Shown here in pieces: positions 7,723-17,300 of a stretch of DNA of 64,000 nt. The DNA is from Rhodospirillaceae bacterium. GTDB taxonomy: Bacteria; Pseudomonadota; Alphaproteobacteria; Thalassobaculales; Thalassobaculaceae. The notes beneath the pieces were generated by a model. That model made no database searches and was not told the origin of the DNA. It saw only the letters and a list, made by a program, of their open reading frames with translations. The stretch is taken from positions 62,001 to 126,000 of the forward strand of contig JAGYJX010000005.1 in the NCBI GenBank assembly GCA_018401495.1, written 5' to 3'. Position 1 is the first letter of the stretch; every line of letters starts with the position of its first letter. The translations under genes and the position numbers were made by a program.

Positions 7723-9399
7723 CTACCCTGCACGATCTTCCGCGCGCGCTGGCGCAGCGCCGTAGACCTCCAGGGCGGTGGCGGCGTCGATGACGCCTTC
7801 GGCGAGGTCGCGGGCGACGGCATAGGGGTCGCGCCGCTCCGGCGGGCCGTAGCCGCCGGCACCGGGGGTCACCACCTCGAACCACTGGCCGGGCAGCAGC
7901 GTCGCCTGGTCGCGCTGGAAGGTCACGCCGGGCCCGCAGACGATGGCGCCGTTGGCGCCCTCGCCGCCGCCGAACAGGCCCCAGGACCGCGAGCGGATGC
8001 GCGAGACGTCGACCCGCACCCGGCATTCCTCGTCGGCCCGGTAGGTGCGCCGCAGCCCCATGCCGCCGCGGAACCGGCCTGCGCCGCCGGACCCGTCGAT
8101 CAGCTCGTAGCGGACCAGGGTCAGCGGGTACTCCTGCTCGAGCGCTTCCAGCGGCAGGTTGGAGGTGTTGGTGACGTGCACGTGCACGCCGTCGAGGCCG
8201 TCCTTGGTCGGCCGCGCGCCGGCGCCGCCGCCCATGGTTTCCAGGTACACCCAGATGGCGCCGTCGCTCTTGCGCTGGCCGACGAAGGTGGCGACCGTGC
8301 AGGCGCTGTTCGAGCACGCCGTCACCCGCTCCGGCGCCGCCTGGGCGAGCGCGCCCAGGATCACGTCGGACACCCGCTGGCAGGTCTGCACCCGCCCGTT
8401 CACCGCCGCCGGGTGCACGCAGTTCAGCAGCGTGCCCTCGGGCGCGGTGACGGTCAGCGGCCGGGCCAGCCCGGCGTTCGGCAGGATGGTCGGGTCGACC
8501 ACCGACTTGACGATGTAGTAGGCGGTCGCCAGCAGCGCCGTGTAGGTCATGTTGATGCCGGCGCGGACCTGCGGCGGGCTGTCGAAATGCAGCCGCATCT
8601 CGTCGCCCGCGATGGTGATCGCCACCGACACCGGCAGTTCGCCGTCGATCTCGGGGTTGTCGAACACGTCCGCGAACGCGTAGGTGCCGTCCGGCAGGGT
8701 GGCGATCCCGGCGCGCATCTTGCGCTCGGCGTAGTCGAGCAGCGCCTCGCCGGCCGCCAGCACCGTGCCCGTGCCGTACTTCGCGCACAGCGCCTGGAAG
8801 CGCTGCACGCCGAGCCGGTTGGCCGCCATCTGGGCGCGCAGGTCGGACAGGCGCTCGCGCGGCACCTGGCAGTTCAGCAGGATCAGGTCGAGCACGTCCT
8901 TCTGCAGCTGCCCGGCCCGGTACAGCCGGATCGGCGGGATCCGCAGCCCCTCCTGGTAGATGTGGGCGTGGCCGCGGTCGGCGAAGTCGGCGTGGTGGGC
9001 GAGGTTCACGGTCCAGGCGGTGATCCGGCCGTCGACGAAGATCGGCTCGGCCAGCACGATGTCCGGCAGGTGGGTGCCGCCGCCGACATAGGCGTCGTTG
9101 CCGACGAACACGTCGCCCGGCTGCATGCCCTCGACCGCGTGCATCTCGAGGATCTTCGGCACCACGCCGATGAAGCTGCCGAGATGGATCGGGATGTGCT
9201 CGGCCTGGCAGAGCGTGCGGCCCTGGACGTCGAACAGCGCCGTCGAACAGTCGCGCCGCTCCTTGATGTTGGTGGAGTAGGAGGCGCGGATCAGCGCCTC
9301 GCCGGTCTCCTCGACGATCGACTCCAGGGCGGCGCCGATCACCTCGACGGTGATCGGGTCGAGCTCGCGGGTCGCCTCGGGCGAAGCTGCGACGGTCAT
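7723..9399 (-). CDS. hyuB: hydantoinase B / 5-oxoprolinase beta-type subunit
   Basis: 558 residues, full length for HyuB. It has DPITVEVIGAALESIVEE at the start, NLAHHADFADRGHAH, the glycine-rich ETMGGGAGARP motif, and near the C terminus YRADEECRVRVDVSRIRSR followed by GGGEGANGA. The start at 9399 overlaps the hyuA stop (ATGA), showing coupled synthesis of the two subunits. With HyuA it would form an ATP-dependent cytosolic ring-opening amidohydrolase acting on hydantoins, 5-oxoproline or a related cyclic amide. Confidence 0.92.
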   Translation of the reverse strand: MTVAASPEATRELDPITVEVIGAALESIVEETGEALIRASYSTNIKERRDCSTALFDVQGRTLCQAEHIPIHLGSFIGVVPKILEMHAVEGMQPGDVFVGNDAYVGGGTHLPDIVLAEPIFVDGRITAWTVNLAHHADFADRGHAHIYQEGLRIPPIRLYRAGQLQKDVLDLILLNCQVPRERLSDLRAQMAANRLGVQRFQALCAKYGTGTVLAAGEALLDYAERKMRAGIATLPDGTYAFADVFDNPEIDGELPVSVAITIAGDEMRLHFDSPPQVRAGINMTYTALLATAYYIVKSVVDPTILPNAGLARPLTVTAPEGTLLNCVHPAAVNGRVQTCQRVSDVILGALAQAAPERVTACSNSACTVATFVGQRKSDGAIWVYLETMGGGAGARPTKDGLDGVHVHVTNTSNLPLEALEQEYPLTLVRYELIDGSGGAGRFRGGMGLRRTYRADEECRVRVDVSRIRSRSWGLFGGGEGANGAIVCGPGVTFQRDQATLLPGQWFEVVTPGAGGYGPPERRDPYAVARDLAEGVIDAATALEVYGAAPARAEDRAG

Positions 9400-11465
9400 G
9401 CCGCCTCCAGGATCAGGTTGAGGTAGGGGTCGACCCGGGCGGTCATGCCCGGCAGCACCACGGTGGTGGTGTCCATCTGCTCGACCACGGCCGGCCCGGC
9501 GATCAGGTTGCCCGGCTGGAGGCGGTCGCGGTCGTAGACCGGGCACGACACGAAGTCGCCCGCCTCGGCCAGCCAGACGTCGCGACGCTCACGGATCGCG
9601 CCCGCCGCGTCCGGGCCGACCACCGGCAGCGGCACCAGCCGGGCCTTGCGGACGACGCCCACCGCCTCGATCCGGTAGGTGACGAGCTGCACCGGCTCGC
9701 CCTCGGCCACGAAGCCGTACATGCGCTCGTGGGCGGCGGCGAAGCCCTCGGCCAACCGGTCGAGGGTGGCGGCGGTGACCGGCCCGTCGGGCAGCGTCAC
9801 CGGCAACTCGTAGTTCTGGCCGGCGTAGCGCATGTCGACGGTGCGCACGATCCGGCGCTGCGCCGGCTCGATCGCCTCGTCGTGGAACCAGCCGTCGGCG
9901 CGGGCCGCCAGCGCGGCAAAGATCGCCTCGACCTCGGCGGTCGCCGCCCCCCGCAGCGCCAACAGCCGGGTGGACGCGAAGTCGGCGCGCAGATCGGTCA
10001 GCAGCAGCCCCATGGCGCACAGGATGCCGGGGCTGCGCGGCACCAGGATGCGGCCGATGTCGAGTTCGCGGGCGAGCCGGGCGGCGTGCAGCGGTCCGGC
10101 GCCGCCGAACGCCATCAGCGTGTAGTCGCGCGGGTCGTGGCCGCGTTGCACCGAGATCACCCGGATGGCGCGGGCCATGTTGGCGGTGACCACCGAGATG
10201 ATGCCCTGGGCGGTCTCCATCACCCCGAGGCCGAGCCGGTCGGCCAGCCGGCCGATCGCCTGCCGGGCGAGGTCCTGGCGCACCGCCATCCGGCCGCCCA
10301 GGAGGTGCACGGGGTTCAGGGTCTGCAGCACGACGTTGGCGTCGGTGACCGCCGGCTCGGCGTTGCCGCGGCCGTAGCACACCGGGCCCGGATCGGCGCC
10401 GGCGCTGCGCGGCCCGACCTTCAGCAGGCCGCCGCTGTCGACGTAGGCGATCGATCCGCCGCCGGCGCCGACGGTGTGGATGTCGAGCATCGGCGCCTTC
10501 AGCGGATAGCCGTGCACGATCGCCTCCGAGGCGAGCCGGCACTGGCCGTCCTTCAGCAGCGCGACGTCGGTCGAGGTGCCGCCCATGTCGAAGGTGATCA
10601 GGTCGCGGAAACCGGCGGCCTCGCCGACCGCCTGGGCCCCGACCACGCCGGTCGACGGCCCGGACAGGATGGTGCGCACCGGCATCTCGGCGGCGGCGCC
10701 GAAGCCGATCACGCCGCCGTTCGACTGGGTCAAATGCGGGGTCGCGGTCATGCCGAGCGCGCTCAACCGCGGCGTCAGGCGCTCGATGTAGGAGCGCATG
10801 ACCGGGCCGAGATAGGCGTTCACGACCGCCGTCGACAGCCGCTCGAACTCCCGGAACTCCGGGGCGATCTCGTGGCTGGCGCAGATGAAGGCGTCCGGGC
10901 ACTCCTCCAGCAGGATCGCCTTGGCGCGCACCTCGTGCTCGGGGCGCACGAAGCTGTAGAGGAAGCAGATCGCGATCGCCGCCACCCCGGCCTCGCGGAA
11001 CCGGCGCCCGGCGGCGCGCACCGCTTCCTCGTCGAGCGGTGTCTCGACCGTGCCGTCGTGGCGGACCCGCTCGGCCGCCTCCAGCCGCAGGTCGCGGGGC
11101 ACCAGGGTCGGCGGCTTGTCGGCGAACACGTCGTAGAGATCGGGGCGCTTCTGCCGGCCGATCTCCAGCAGGTCGCGGAAGCCCGCGGTGGTCAGCAGGC
11201 CGGTCGCCACGCCCTTGTGCTGGATCAGCGCGTTGGTGGCGACCGTGGTGCCGTGGCCGAAATACGCCACCGCGGCGGCCGGCGCGTCGCCGGCATCCCG
11301 CAGCACGCGGCGCATGCCCTCCTCGACGCCCTGGGCGATGCCGCGCGAGGGATCGTCCGGGGTCGAGGCGACCTTCCAGACCTCGACGCGTCCCTGCTCT
11401 TCCTCGAACAGGCAGATGTCGGTGAACGTGCCGCCCGAATCGACGCCGACGCGCCAGCGCTCCAT
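9396..11465 (-). CDS. hyuA: hydantoinase A / oxoprolinase ATP-binding subunit
   Basis: 689 residues. The N terminus RVGVDSGGTFTDICLF is the phosphate-1 motif of the ASKHA ATPase fold. DMGGTSTDVALL (phosphate 2) and FGGAGPLHAARLAREL (adenosine region) follow, with the HyuA tail GPAVVEQMDTTTVVLPG at the C terminus. The ATG at 11465 has AGGAGG ending 9 bases upstream and is preferred over the ATG at 11474, which abuts the same AGGAGG. It is first in the hyuAB operon and follows the amidase on the same strand after about 110 bases. Substrate specificity (hydantoin, 5-oxoproline, N-methylhydantoin) cannot be decided. Confidence 0.92.
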   Translation of the reverse strand: MERWRVGVDSGGTFTDICLFEEEQGRVEVWKVASTPDDPSRGIAQGVEEGMRRVLRDAGDAPAAAVAYFGHGTTVATNALIQHKGVATGLLTTAGFRDLLEIGRQKRPDLYDVFADKPPTLVPRDLRLEAAERVRHDGTVETPLDEEAVRAAGRRFREAGVAAIAICFLYSFVRPEHEVRAKAILLEECPDAFICASHEIAPEFREFERLSTAVVNAYLGPVMRSYIERLTPRLSALGMTATPHLTQSNGGVIGFGAAAEMPVRTILSGPSTGVVGAQAVGEAAGFRDLITFDMGGTSTDVALLKDGQCRLASEAIVHGYPLKAPMLDIHTVGAGGGSIAYVDSGGLLKVGPRSAGADPGPVCYGRGNAEPAVTDANVVLQTLNPVHLLGGRMAVRQDLARQAIGRLADRLGLGVMETAQGIISVVTANMARAIRVISVQRGHDPRDYTLMAFGGAGPLHAARLARELDIGRILVPRSPGILCAMGLLLTDLRADFASTRLLALRGAATAEVEAIFAALAARADGWFHDEAIEPAQRRIVRTVDMRYAGQNYELPVTLPDGPVTAATLDRLAEGFAAAHERMYGFVAEGEPVQLVTYRIEAVGVVRKARLVPLPVVGPDAAGAIRERRDVWLAEAGDFVSCPVYDRDRLQPGNLIAGPAVVEQMDTTTVVLPGMTARVDPYLNLILEAA

Positions 11466-11581
11466 CGAAACCATCCTCCTGCCGCCGCATTCCGGCGCGA
11501 CCGGCGCCGGGGCCCGGACGCCTCACCTCAGCAGATAAGCGCCGCCGCGCGACAGGAAAATATCGGCCGACCCGTTACCGG

Positions 11582-12979
11582 TCAGCGCGGCGGCTCGGGC
11601 CACGGCTGCTGGGCCGGGCGGAGGCGCTCGATCAGGCGGGCCAGGCGCAGGACGCCGAGGTCGTCGAAGCGCTGACCGACCAACTGGACGCCGACCGGCA
11701 TGCCGTCGCTGAAGTCCCAGTTCACCGAGGCCGCCGGCTGTTCCGAGAAGTTGTAGGCGACGGTGTAGGCGATGTGGGCCAGGGCGTTGCGGGGATCCTC
11801 GGTCGGCGAGTGCGCCTCGGCGGAATACGAGACGATCGGGGCCACCGGCGACAGCACGAAATCGACCGTCGCCACCGCCTTGACCGCGGCTTCGCGCATC
11901 GCCGCGACCTGCATGTAGGCGTTCATCACGTCGGCGCCGCTGAACGACCCGGCGCGCCAGGTGCACCACTCCACCACGAACGGCAGGATGCGGGCCCGCG
12001 CCTCGGCCGGCAGCGCCGAGACGTCGTTGCACGAGCGCGCCTCGAAGAACCGGCAGATTCCTTCCAGCATGTCGGGGGTCAGGAACGACGGCAGTTCGAC
12101 CACCTCCGCCCCGGCGTCGGCCAGCGCCTTCGCGGCGGCGTCGGCGGCGGCCAGCACCGCCGGCTCCGGGTCGATGCCGGCACCCATGGTCCGGATCAGC
12201 CCGATCCGGAGCCCGCGCGCCTCGAGCCCCTCCAGCCGGGCGGCGTAGTTGATCGGGTCGTGGGGCAGGCTCATGTAGTCGCGGACGTCGGGGCGGGTGA
12301 TCTCCGACATCAGCAGCGCCGAGTCGAGCACGGTCCGGGTCATCGGGCCGGCGGCGCGGCCCATGAACGGCGGGTGGATCGGGATCCGACCGAGCGACGG
12401 CTTCAGGCCGAACAGCCCGCAATGGTTCGCCGGCAGCCGCACCGATCCGCCGATGTCGGTGCCGACGTGCAATGGCCCGTAGCCGGCCGCCGCCGCAGCC
12501 CCGGCCCCGGACGACGATCCGGCCGGGTTGCGGTCGAGCCGCCAGGGGTTGCGGGTGGTGCCGTGCAGCGACGAGCGGCCGGACGACAGCATCCCGTAGT
12601 CCGGCATGGTGGTCTTGCCGAGCAGGACGCAGCCGGCCTCGCGCACCCGGGCGGCGATCGGCGAGTCATCGGGCTTCGGAGCAAGGTCGCCGATCGCCAC
12701 CCCGATCGGGGCCGGATCGCCGGCGGAGACGATGTTCTCCTTCAGGGTGATCGGTACGCCGTCGATCGGCGACAGCGGCCGACCGTCGCGCCAGCGCGCC
12801 TCGGACTCCCGCGCGGCGGCCAACGCCCGGTCGCGGTGCACCCGGAACAGGGCGTTGACGTGCGGCTCCCAGGCCTCGATCCGCGCCAGCGCCGCCTCGG
12901 CGACCTCCACCGGCGACAGGCGTCGATCCGCGAACGCTCCGGTCAGATCGGCGGCGGTCATCGCGTGCAGGTCTGTCAT
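11582..12979 (-). CDS. amidase signature family amidohydrolase
   Basis: 465 residues. The Ser-cisSer-Lys triad is recognisable: Lys in PITLKENIV (about residue 80), the Gly/Ser-rich signature NPAGSSSGAGAAAAAGYGP, and the nucleophile loop GTDIGGSVRLPAN. The C terminus keeps the family's DGMPVGVQLVGQRFDD. It lies directly upstream of hyuAB on the same strand, so a pathway in which a cyclic amide is opened by HyuAB and a linear amide or ureide is cleaved by this enzyme is plausible but inferred. The ATG giving MTDLHAMTAADL is the family start. Confidence 0.88.
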   Translation of the reverse strand: MTDLHAMTAADLTGAFADRRLSPVEVAEAALARIEAWEPHVNALFRVHRDRALAAARESEARWRDGRPLSPIDGVPITLKENIVSAGDPAPIGVAIGDLAPKPDDSPIAARVREAGCVLLGKTTMPDYGMLSSGRSSLHGTTRNPWRLDRNPAGSSSGAGAAAAAGYGPLHVGTDIGGSVRLPANHCGLFGLKPSLGRIPIHPPFMGRAAGPMTRTVLDSALLMSEITRPDVRDYMSLPHDPINYAARLEGLEARGLRIGLIRTMGAGIDPEPAVLAAADAAAKALADAGAEVVELPSFLTPDMLEGICRFFEARSCNDVSALPAEARARILPFVVEWCTWRAGSFSGADVMNAYMQVAAMREAAVKAVATVDFVLSPVAPIVSYSAEAHSPTEDPRNALAHIAYTVAYNFSEQPAASVNWDFSDGMPVGVQLVGQRFDDLGVLRLARLIERLRPAQQPWPEPPR

Positions 12980-13062
12980 GGCGCGTTCCTCGGCGGCGGC
13001 GGACGGAGACCATGCACTGTCCCCAGTTCGCCCGTCGCGATCAAGCAGGCCCTCGCGCGGGC

Positions 13063-13536
13063 TCAGCGGATCAGCCCTGCCGCCACCCGCTCCACCGCCC
13101 GCCGCGAGAGCGGCTTGCGCAGCAGCGCGCTGGGATCGATCCCGGCAATCTCCGACTCGTCCTCGGCCCCGCCGGCGATGATCACGATCGGCACCGCCGA
13201 CAGGTCGGGGTTCGAGCGCAGCCAGCCGACCGCCTCGCGCCCGGGCACGTCACGAAGCTGAAGGTCGACGAAGATCACCGAGGGCGCGCTGTGGCGTGCG
13301 GCGATCACGGCGGCGACGCCGCTGTCGACCACCACGACCTGCCAGAGGTCCGCTTCCAGAACAGCCCGGCAGGTATCCTGAGCCTGCGCGTCGGACGCGG
13401 CGACCAGCGCCACCGGCCGCCCGCCGTCGAGCCCGCCCGGCGAGGTCGCGCTGCCGCTCGACGCCAAACCGACCGAACGCAGGGTCCGGCCGCCTCCCGG
13501 GCCAGATGAGCCATCCATCGCCATTTCCATCATCAC
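13063..13536 (-). CDS. single-domain response regulator receiver protein
   Basis: 157 residues: a Gly/Ser-rich 40-residue leader and one receiver-like domain. The phospho-acceptor Asp is in SVIFVDLQLRD, the Lys in ALLRKPLSRRA; the acidic pair after the first strand is weak (VALVAASDAQAQD), so metal binding may be altered. The start overlaps the stop of the upstream Crp-type gene (GTGATGATG: GTG at 13536, ATG at 13533 or 13530). Coupling to the FixK-like gene suggests it modulates that regulator or a nearby kinase; that role is inferred. Confidence 0.75.
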   Translation of the reverse strand: MMMEMAMDGSSGPGGGRTLRSVGLASSGSATSPGGLDGGRPVALVAASDAQAQDTCRAVLEADLWQVVVVDSGVAAVIAARHSAPSVIFVDLQLRDVPGREAVGWLRSNPDLSAVPIVIIAGGAEDESEIAGIDPSALLRKPLSRRAVERVAAGLIR

Positions 13537-14270
13537 CAGCCGGCGGCCCGTCGCAGCATGCCACCGTCGTCGGCGACGCCCGCCGCCAGTTCCCGGAGTT
13601 GCCCGGAGTCGAGAATCTCGACGCTCGACGGGGTCGGAAGCGCGATCAGGCCGTCGTTGCGGAGCTTGGTGAAGGTACGCGACACCGTCTCCACGGTCAG
13701 GCCGAGATAGTCCGCGACATCGCCTCTTCCCATCGGCAGGTCGATACGGTCGGCGACGTCACCGTCGACGGTTTCGGTATCAGCTTCGGTTTCGGCCAGG
13801 CGAAGCAGGAAGCTCGCCACCTTCTCGACCGCCGACTTGCGGCCCAGCAGCAGCATCTGGTCCTGGGCCATCCGCAGCTCGTTCGAGACCGCCTGCAGGA
13901 TCCGCCGAGCCATGCCAGGCTCGGAGTCGATCCGCCGATCGAATGCCCGGCGCTGATAGCGCCGAAGGACCATCGGCGTAACCGCCTCAGCCGTGCAGAC
14001 GTAGTGCCGCTCGGGCGCGAGGCCGAGCATCTGGCCACCTGAGGCGAAACCGGTAATCTGGCGGCGACCATCGGCCAGCGCCTTGTAGAGCCGCATCGTG
14101 CCGCTCACCACTTCGAACACACACTCGGCATCGTCACCCTCGGCGAACAGGATGGTGCCGGAGTCGACGCGCTGGACCACCGCGCCCTCGACGTTCGCCG
14201 CCCCTTGGCTGACCACGAACTTTGGGAAACGATGACTGGCGGTTGCGTGCGAAGCGAAATGTGTGCCCAT
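13533..14270 (-). CDS. Crp/Fnr family transcriptional regulator, FixK-like
   Basis: 245 residues: cyclic-nucleotide-binding beta-roll (TILFAEGDDAECVFEVVSGTMRLYK), dimer helix (RILQAVSNELRMAQDQMLLLG) and winged helix whose recognition helix reads DVADYLGLTVETVSRTFTKL, as in FixK/Fnr. The N-terminal cysteines that hold the Fnr [4Fe-4S] cluster are absent, as in FixK, so it is unlikely to sense oxygen itself. It is divergent from the OmpR-type regulator and 1 kb from a FixL-like kinase, fitting an oxygen or redox circuit. No clear TTGA-N6-TCAA box was found in the 150-base divergent gap. Confidence 0.88.
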   Translation of the reverse strand: MGTHFASHATASHRFPKFVVSQGAANVEGAVVQRVDSGTILFAEGDDAECVFEVVSGTMRLYKALADGRRQITGFASGGQMLGLAPERHYVCTAEAVTPMVLRRYQRRAFDRRIDSEPGMARRILQAVSNELRMAQDQMLLLGRKSAVEKVASFLLRLAETEADTETVDGDVADRIDLPMGRGDVADYLGLTVETVSRTFTKLRNDGLIALPTPSSVEILDSGQLRELAAGVADDGGMLRRAAGW

Positions 14271-14424
14271 GACTGCCTCGACCTCTTGCGTGTCAGCTCG
14301 GGAACGATCCGATGTCGCATTCTTAGCGAGGCTCGGTCACAGGGTGATGGCGCCGACCCCGGCGTCGGGTAGCGAAAGCGAGACGAAGTGTGACGTTGTG
14401 TGACAGTGATCGGTGGCCGCAGCG

Positions 14425-15155
14425 ATGAGCGCGGGATTGCACGTGCTGATTGTCGACGACGAGCCACGCATCCGGACCATGGTGCGGCGCTATCTCGTCG
14501 AGGAAGGACTGCAGGTCTCCGAAGCCGGCGACGGCGCCGCCATGCGCGCCGCGCTGGAGCGCGACCGGATCGATCTGGTGCTGCTCGACCTGGTAATGCC
14601 GGGCGAAGACGGGCTGTCGCTGGCCCGCGACATCAGACGCACCTCGGACGTGCCGATCATCATGGTCACCGGCAAGGGCGACCTGATCGATCGGGTGGTC
14701 GGGCTGGAGGCCGGCGCCGACGACTACATCGCCAAGCCGTTCCACCTGCGCGAGGTGCTCGCCCGCATCCGGACGGTCAGCCGGCGGGCCCGTGCCCCAG
14801 CGCCGGAGGCACCGCCCACCGCGGGAGAGCCGGCCGGCGACATCCTGGCGTTCGATGGCTGGCGGCTCGATATGGCGCGGCGATCCCTGCGCTCGCCGAC
14901 CGGCGGCGACGTCACCCTGTCGGCGGCCGAGTTCGAACTGCTGCGGGCGTTCGTCCAGAACCCCAACCGGGTCCTGAGCCGTGACCAGTTGATGGACCTG
15001 GCGAAGGGGCGCGACTGGGCGGCCTATGACCGCACCGTCGACACGCAGGTCATGCGGCTGCGCAAAAGGTCGAGCCGGATCCCGCCAACCCGGTCCTGAT
15101 CAAGACCGTGCGCGGCGCCGGCTACCTGTTCGCGGGTGTCGTGACGCCCGGCTAG
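14425..15155 (+). CDS. OmpR-family response regulator, C-terminal frameshift
   Basis: Receiver domain (VLIVDDEPRIR, DLVLLDLVMPGEDG, Lys in YIAKPFH) followed by an OmpR/PhoB winged helix (VTLSAAEFELLRAFVQNPNRVLSRDQLMDL, DRTVDTQVMRLRK). At about 15066 the run is AAAA where AAAAA restores VEPDPANPVLIKTVRGAGYLF to a TAG at 15155, the universal OmpR C-terminal pattern. I therefore read a one-base deletion in a homopolymer, not a truncation. About 243 residues when repaired. An alternative GTG start lies 12 bases upstream. It converges on the hybrid kinase, its probable partner. Confidence 0.88.
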
Positions 15156-15186
15156 CCGCCGAGAGGCCGGCCGGTCGAAGACGGAC

Positions 15187-17079
15187 TCAGCGCTGGCCTG
15201 TCACCGCTTGCAGGACCGCCTCGAGATCGTCGATCCCATAGGGCTTGGCGAGCCATCGCGCGTCCGCCGGCATTTGCCCTTCTTTCAGCATCGCGGGGTC
15301 TGTGTAGCCGGAGGTCAGGACAATCCGGAGAGCCGGCCAGCGTCGTCGGGCCTCGGCAGCCAGTTCCAGGCCGGTCATCCCGCCTGGCATAACCACGTCC
15401 GTGAACAGGACATCGACCGGCTCGCCGGCCTCCAGCATCGCCAGCGCCGATGGGGCGTCGCCGGCCTGCAACACCCTGTACCCCAGGGCAGCCAGGCGCC
15501 TGATGGCGACGCGTCGCACGCGCTGGTCGTCCTCGACCACCAACACGACCGCGCCGGCCGTGCCGCCTGCTCCGCCCTCGCGATCGGTCGCGCCGCTGAC
15601 TGGCTGCAACTCGTCGCGGACCGGCAGGTACAGGCGGATACTCGTCCCCTGTCCCGGTTCGCTCTGCAGTTCCGCGTGGCCGCCGGACTGCTTCACAAAT
15701 CCATAGACCATGCTGAGCCCGAGACCGCTGCCGACGCCCGGACCCTTGGTGGTGAAGAACGGCTCGAAGGCCCGCTCGCGAACCTCGGGCGTCATGCCGA
15801 CGCCGCTGTCGGTGACCGTCAGCCGCACGTAGGGACCGGGATCGACGGCGATCGGACGGTCGCTGGCGACGGTGACGCATTCGGTTTCGATCACCAGCCG
15901 GCCGCCGTCCGGCATGGCGTCGCGGGCGTTGATGGCGAGGTTCAGCAGCGCGTTCTCGACTTGTCCGGGATCGGCGAGAACGACCGGCACACCGATGCCG
16001 AGGCGGGTCTCGATCCTGACCACCTCGCCAAGGCTGCGGCGCAAGAGGTCGACCATGCCCGACACCAGCGTGTTCAGGTCGATCGGCTTCGGGTTGAGGG
16101 GCTGGCGCCGCCCGAACGCCAGCAGGCGGGCGGCGAGTTGGCCGCCCAGCTCGGTCGCCTCCTGGGCCTCGCGCAGGATGTCCCGGTCGTCGGCGTCGCT
16201 CAGCCGTCGCTCCAGCAGTTCGAGGTTGCCGGAGATCACCGTCAGCAGGTTGTTGAAGTCGTGCGCCACGCCGCCGGTCAACTGGCCGACAGCCTCCATC
16301 TTCTGCGCCTGGCGAAGCTCCTCCTCCATGCGCGCGCGCGCCGTGATGTCCCGGATGAACCCGGTGAAAACCCGGGTATCGCCGAGGACGACCTCGCCGA
16401 CCGCCAACTCCATGGGGAAGACGCTGCCGTCGCGGCGCCGGGCCTGGACCGTGCGGCCGATGCCGATGATCCGCTTCTCGCCGGTTCGCAGATAGCGCTC
16501 AAGGTAGCCGTCGTGGGCGTCGGCGTAGGCCTTCGGCATCAGCAGATGGACGTTGCGGCCGATCACCTCGCCGGCGGCGTAGCCGAACAGCCGCTCGGCG
16601 GCGTGGCTGAACGACTGGATCAGGCCGTGGGAATCGATGGTGATGATGGCGTCGGGCGCGGTTTCCAGGACCGATCGCAGCCGCGCCTCGCGCTCCTCGA
16701 TCATCGCCTGCGCCCGCTTGGCCTCGGTGATGTCGCGGTTGAACTGCAGGACCGACACCGGCTCGCCGGCGGCGTTGCGATGCAGCGCCCACTGGCTCTC
16801 CACCACCACCTTGCGGCCGTCGCGATGGCTGTGGACCAGCTCCCCCCGCCACTCGCCGGTCGCCAGCAGCTCAGCCTCGATCGCCGCCAGCGGCGCGGGG
16901 AACGCCGTCTGCAGCAGGTCGTGGACGCGCCGGCCGAGGGCTTCCTGCGCCGTCCAGCCGTACAGCCGTTCGATGGCGCGGGTCCAGATCACGACCGTGC
17001 CGTCGAGCGAGCGAACCACCGCGGGCACCAGATCGAGGGCGTGGGCGTACTCGCGCAGCTGTTCCGCTGTGGTCGGCAA
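15187..17079 (-). CDS. hybrid histidine kinase with FixL-type haem PAS domain
   Basis: 630 residues: PAS 1 (about 8-118), PAS 2 (about 133-250), HisKA with His273 in [11 protein letters not shown], HATPase (N box [17 protein letters not shown] boxes DSGVGM and GSGLGLS), and a receiver domain with Asp561 in [16 protein letters not shown] 2 closely follows Fix[24 protein letters not shown], then [16 protein letters not shown], in which His189 matches the proximal haem ligand, and IIGIGR, in which Arg209 matches the FixL distal regulatory Arg. A soluble haem-based oxygen sensor is therefore likely. It has no transmembrane segments, unlike rhizobial FixL, and the extra receiver makes it a phosphorelay kinase. 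It faces the OmpR-type regulator and lies near a FixK-like gene. Confidence 0.88.
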   Translation of the reverse strand: MPTTAEQLREYAHALDLVPAVVRSLDGTVVIWTRAIERLYGWTAQEALGRRVHDLLQTAFPAPLAAIEAELLATGEWRGELVHSHRDGRKVVVESQWALHRNAAGEPVSVLQFNRDITEAKRAQAMIEEREARLRSVLETAPDAIITIDSHGLIQSFSHAAERLFGYAAGEVIGRNVHLLMPKAYADAHDGYLERYLRTGEKRIIGIGRTVQARRRDGSVFPMELAVGEVVLGDTRVFTGFIRDITARARMEEELRQAQKMEAVGQLTGGVAHDFNNLLTVISGNLELLERRLSDADDRDILREAQEATELGGQLAARLLAFGRRQPLNPKPIDLNTLVSGMVDLLRRSLGEVVRIETRLGIGVPVVLADPGQVENALLNLAINARDAMPDGGRLVIETECVTVASDRPIAVDPGPYVRLTVTDSGVGMTPEVRERAFEPFFTTKGPGVGSGLGLSMVYGFVKQSGGHAELQSEPGQGTSIRLYLPVRDELQPVSGATDREGGAGGTAGAVVLVVEDDQRVRRVAIRRLAALGYRVLQAGDAPSALAMLEAGEPVDVLFTDVVMPGGMTGLELAAEARRRWPALRIVLTSGYTDPAMLKEGQMPADARWLAKPYGIDDLEAVLQAVTGQR

Positions 17080-17300
17080 CCTGTTGTCTGGAGTCGTCGG
17101 TCATGGGCTTGGCGCACGGTGTCGGTGGCGCGGCCCGCCCGGTCGCGGGCGGCGGCGCAGTCAAGCACGGCTGGCCGCCAGCCGGAAGCCGTGCAGCCAT
17201 CGCTGCCTGCAACCGGCGATGGTTCGAAAAAGCCGCCGAAGGCGGGTTGCCCTGCGGCGCGCCGGACGCCAGCATGGCGGCCGGTCCATCGGAGAGCGTC

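Noticed and set aside
14271..14424. FixK/Fnr box in the divergent gap
   Set aside because: No TTGA-N6-TCAA match; TTGCGTGTCAG is only a partial half-site pair with wrong spacing.
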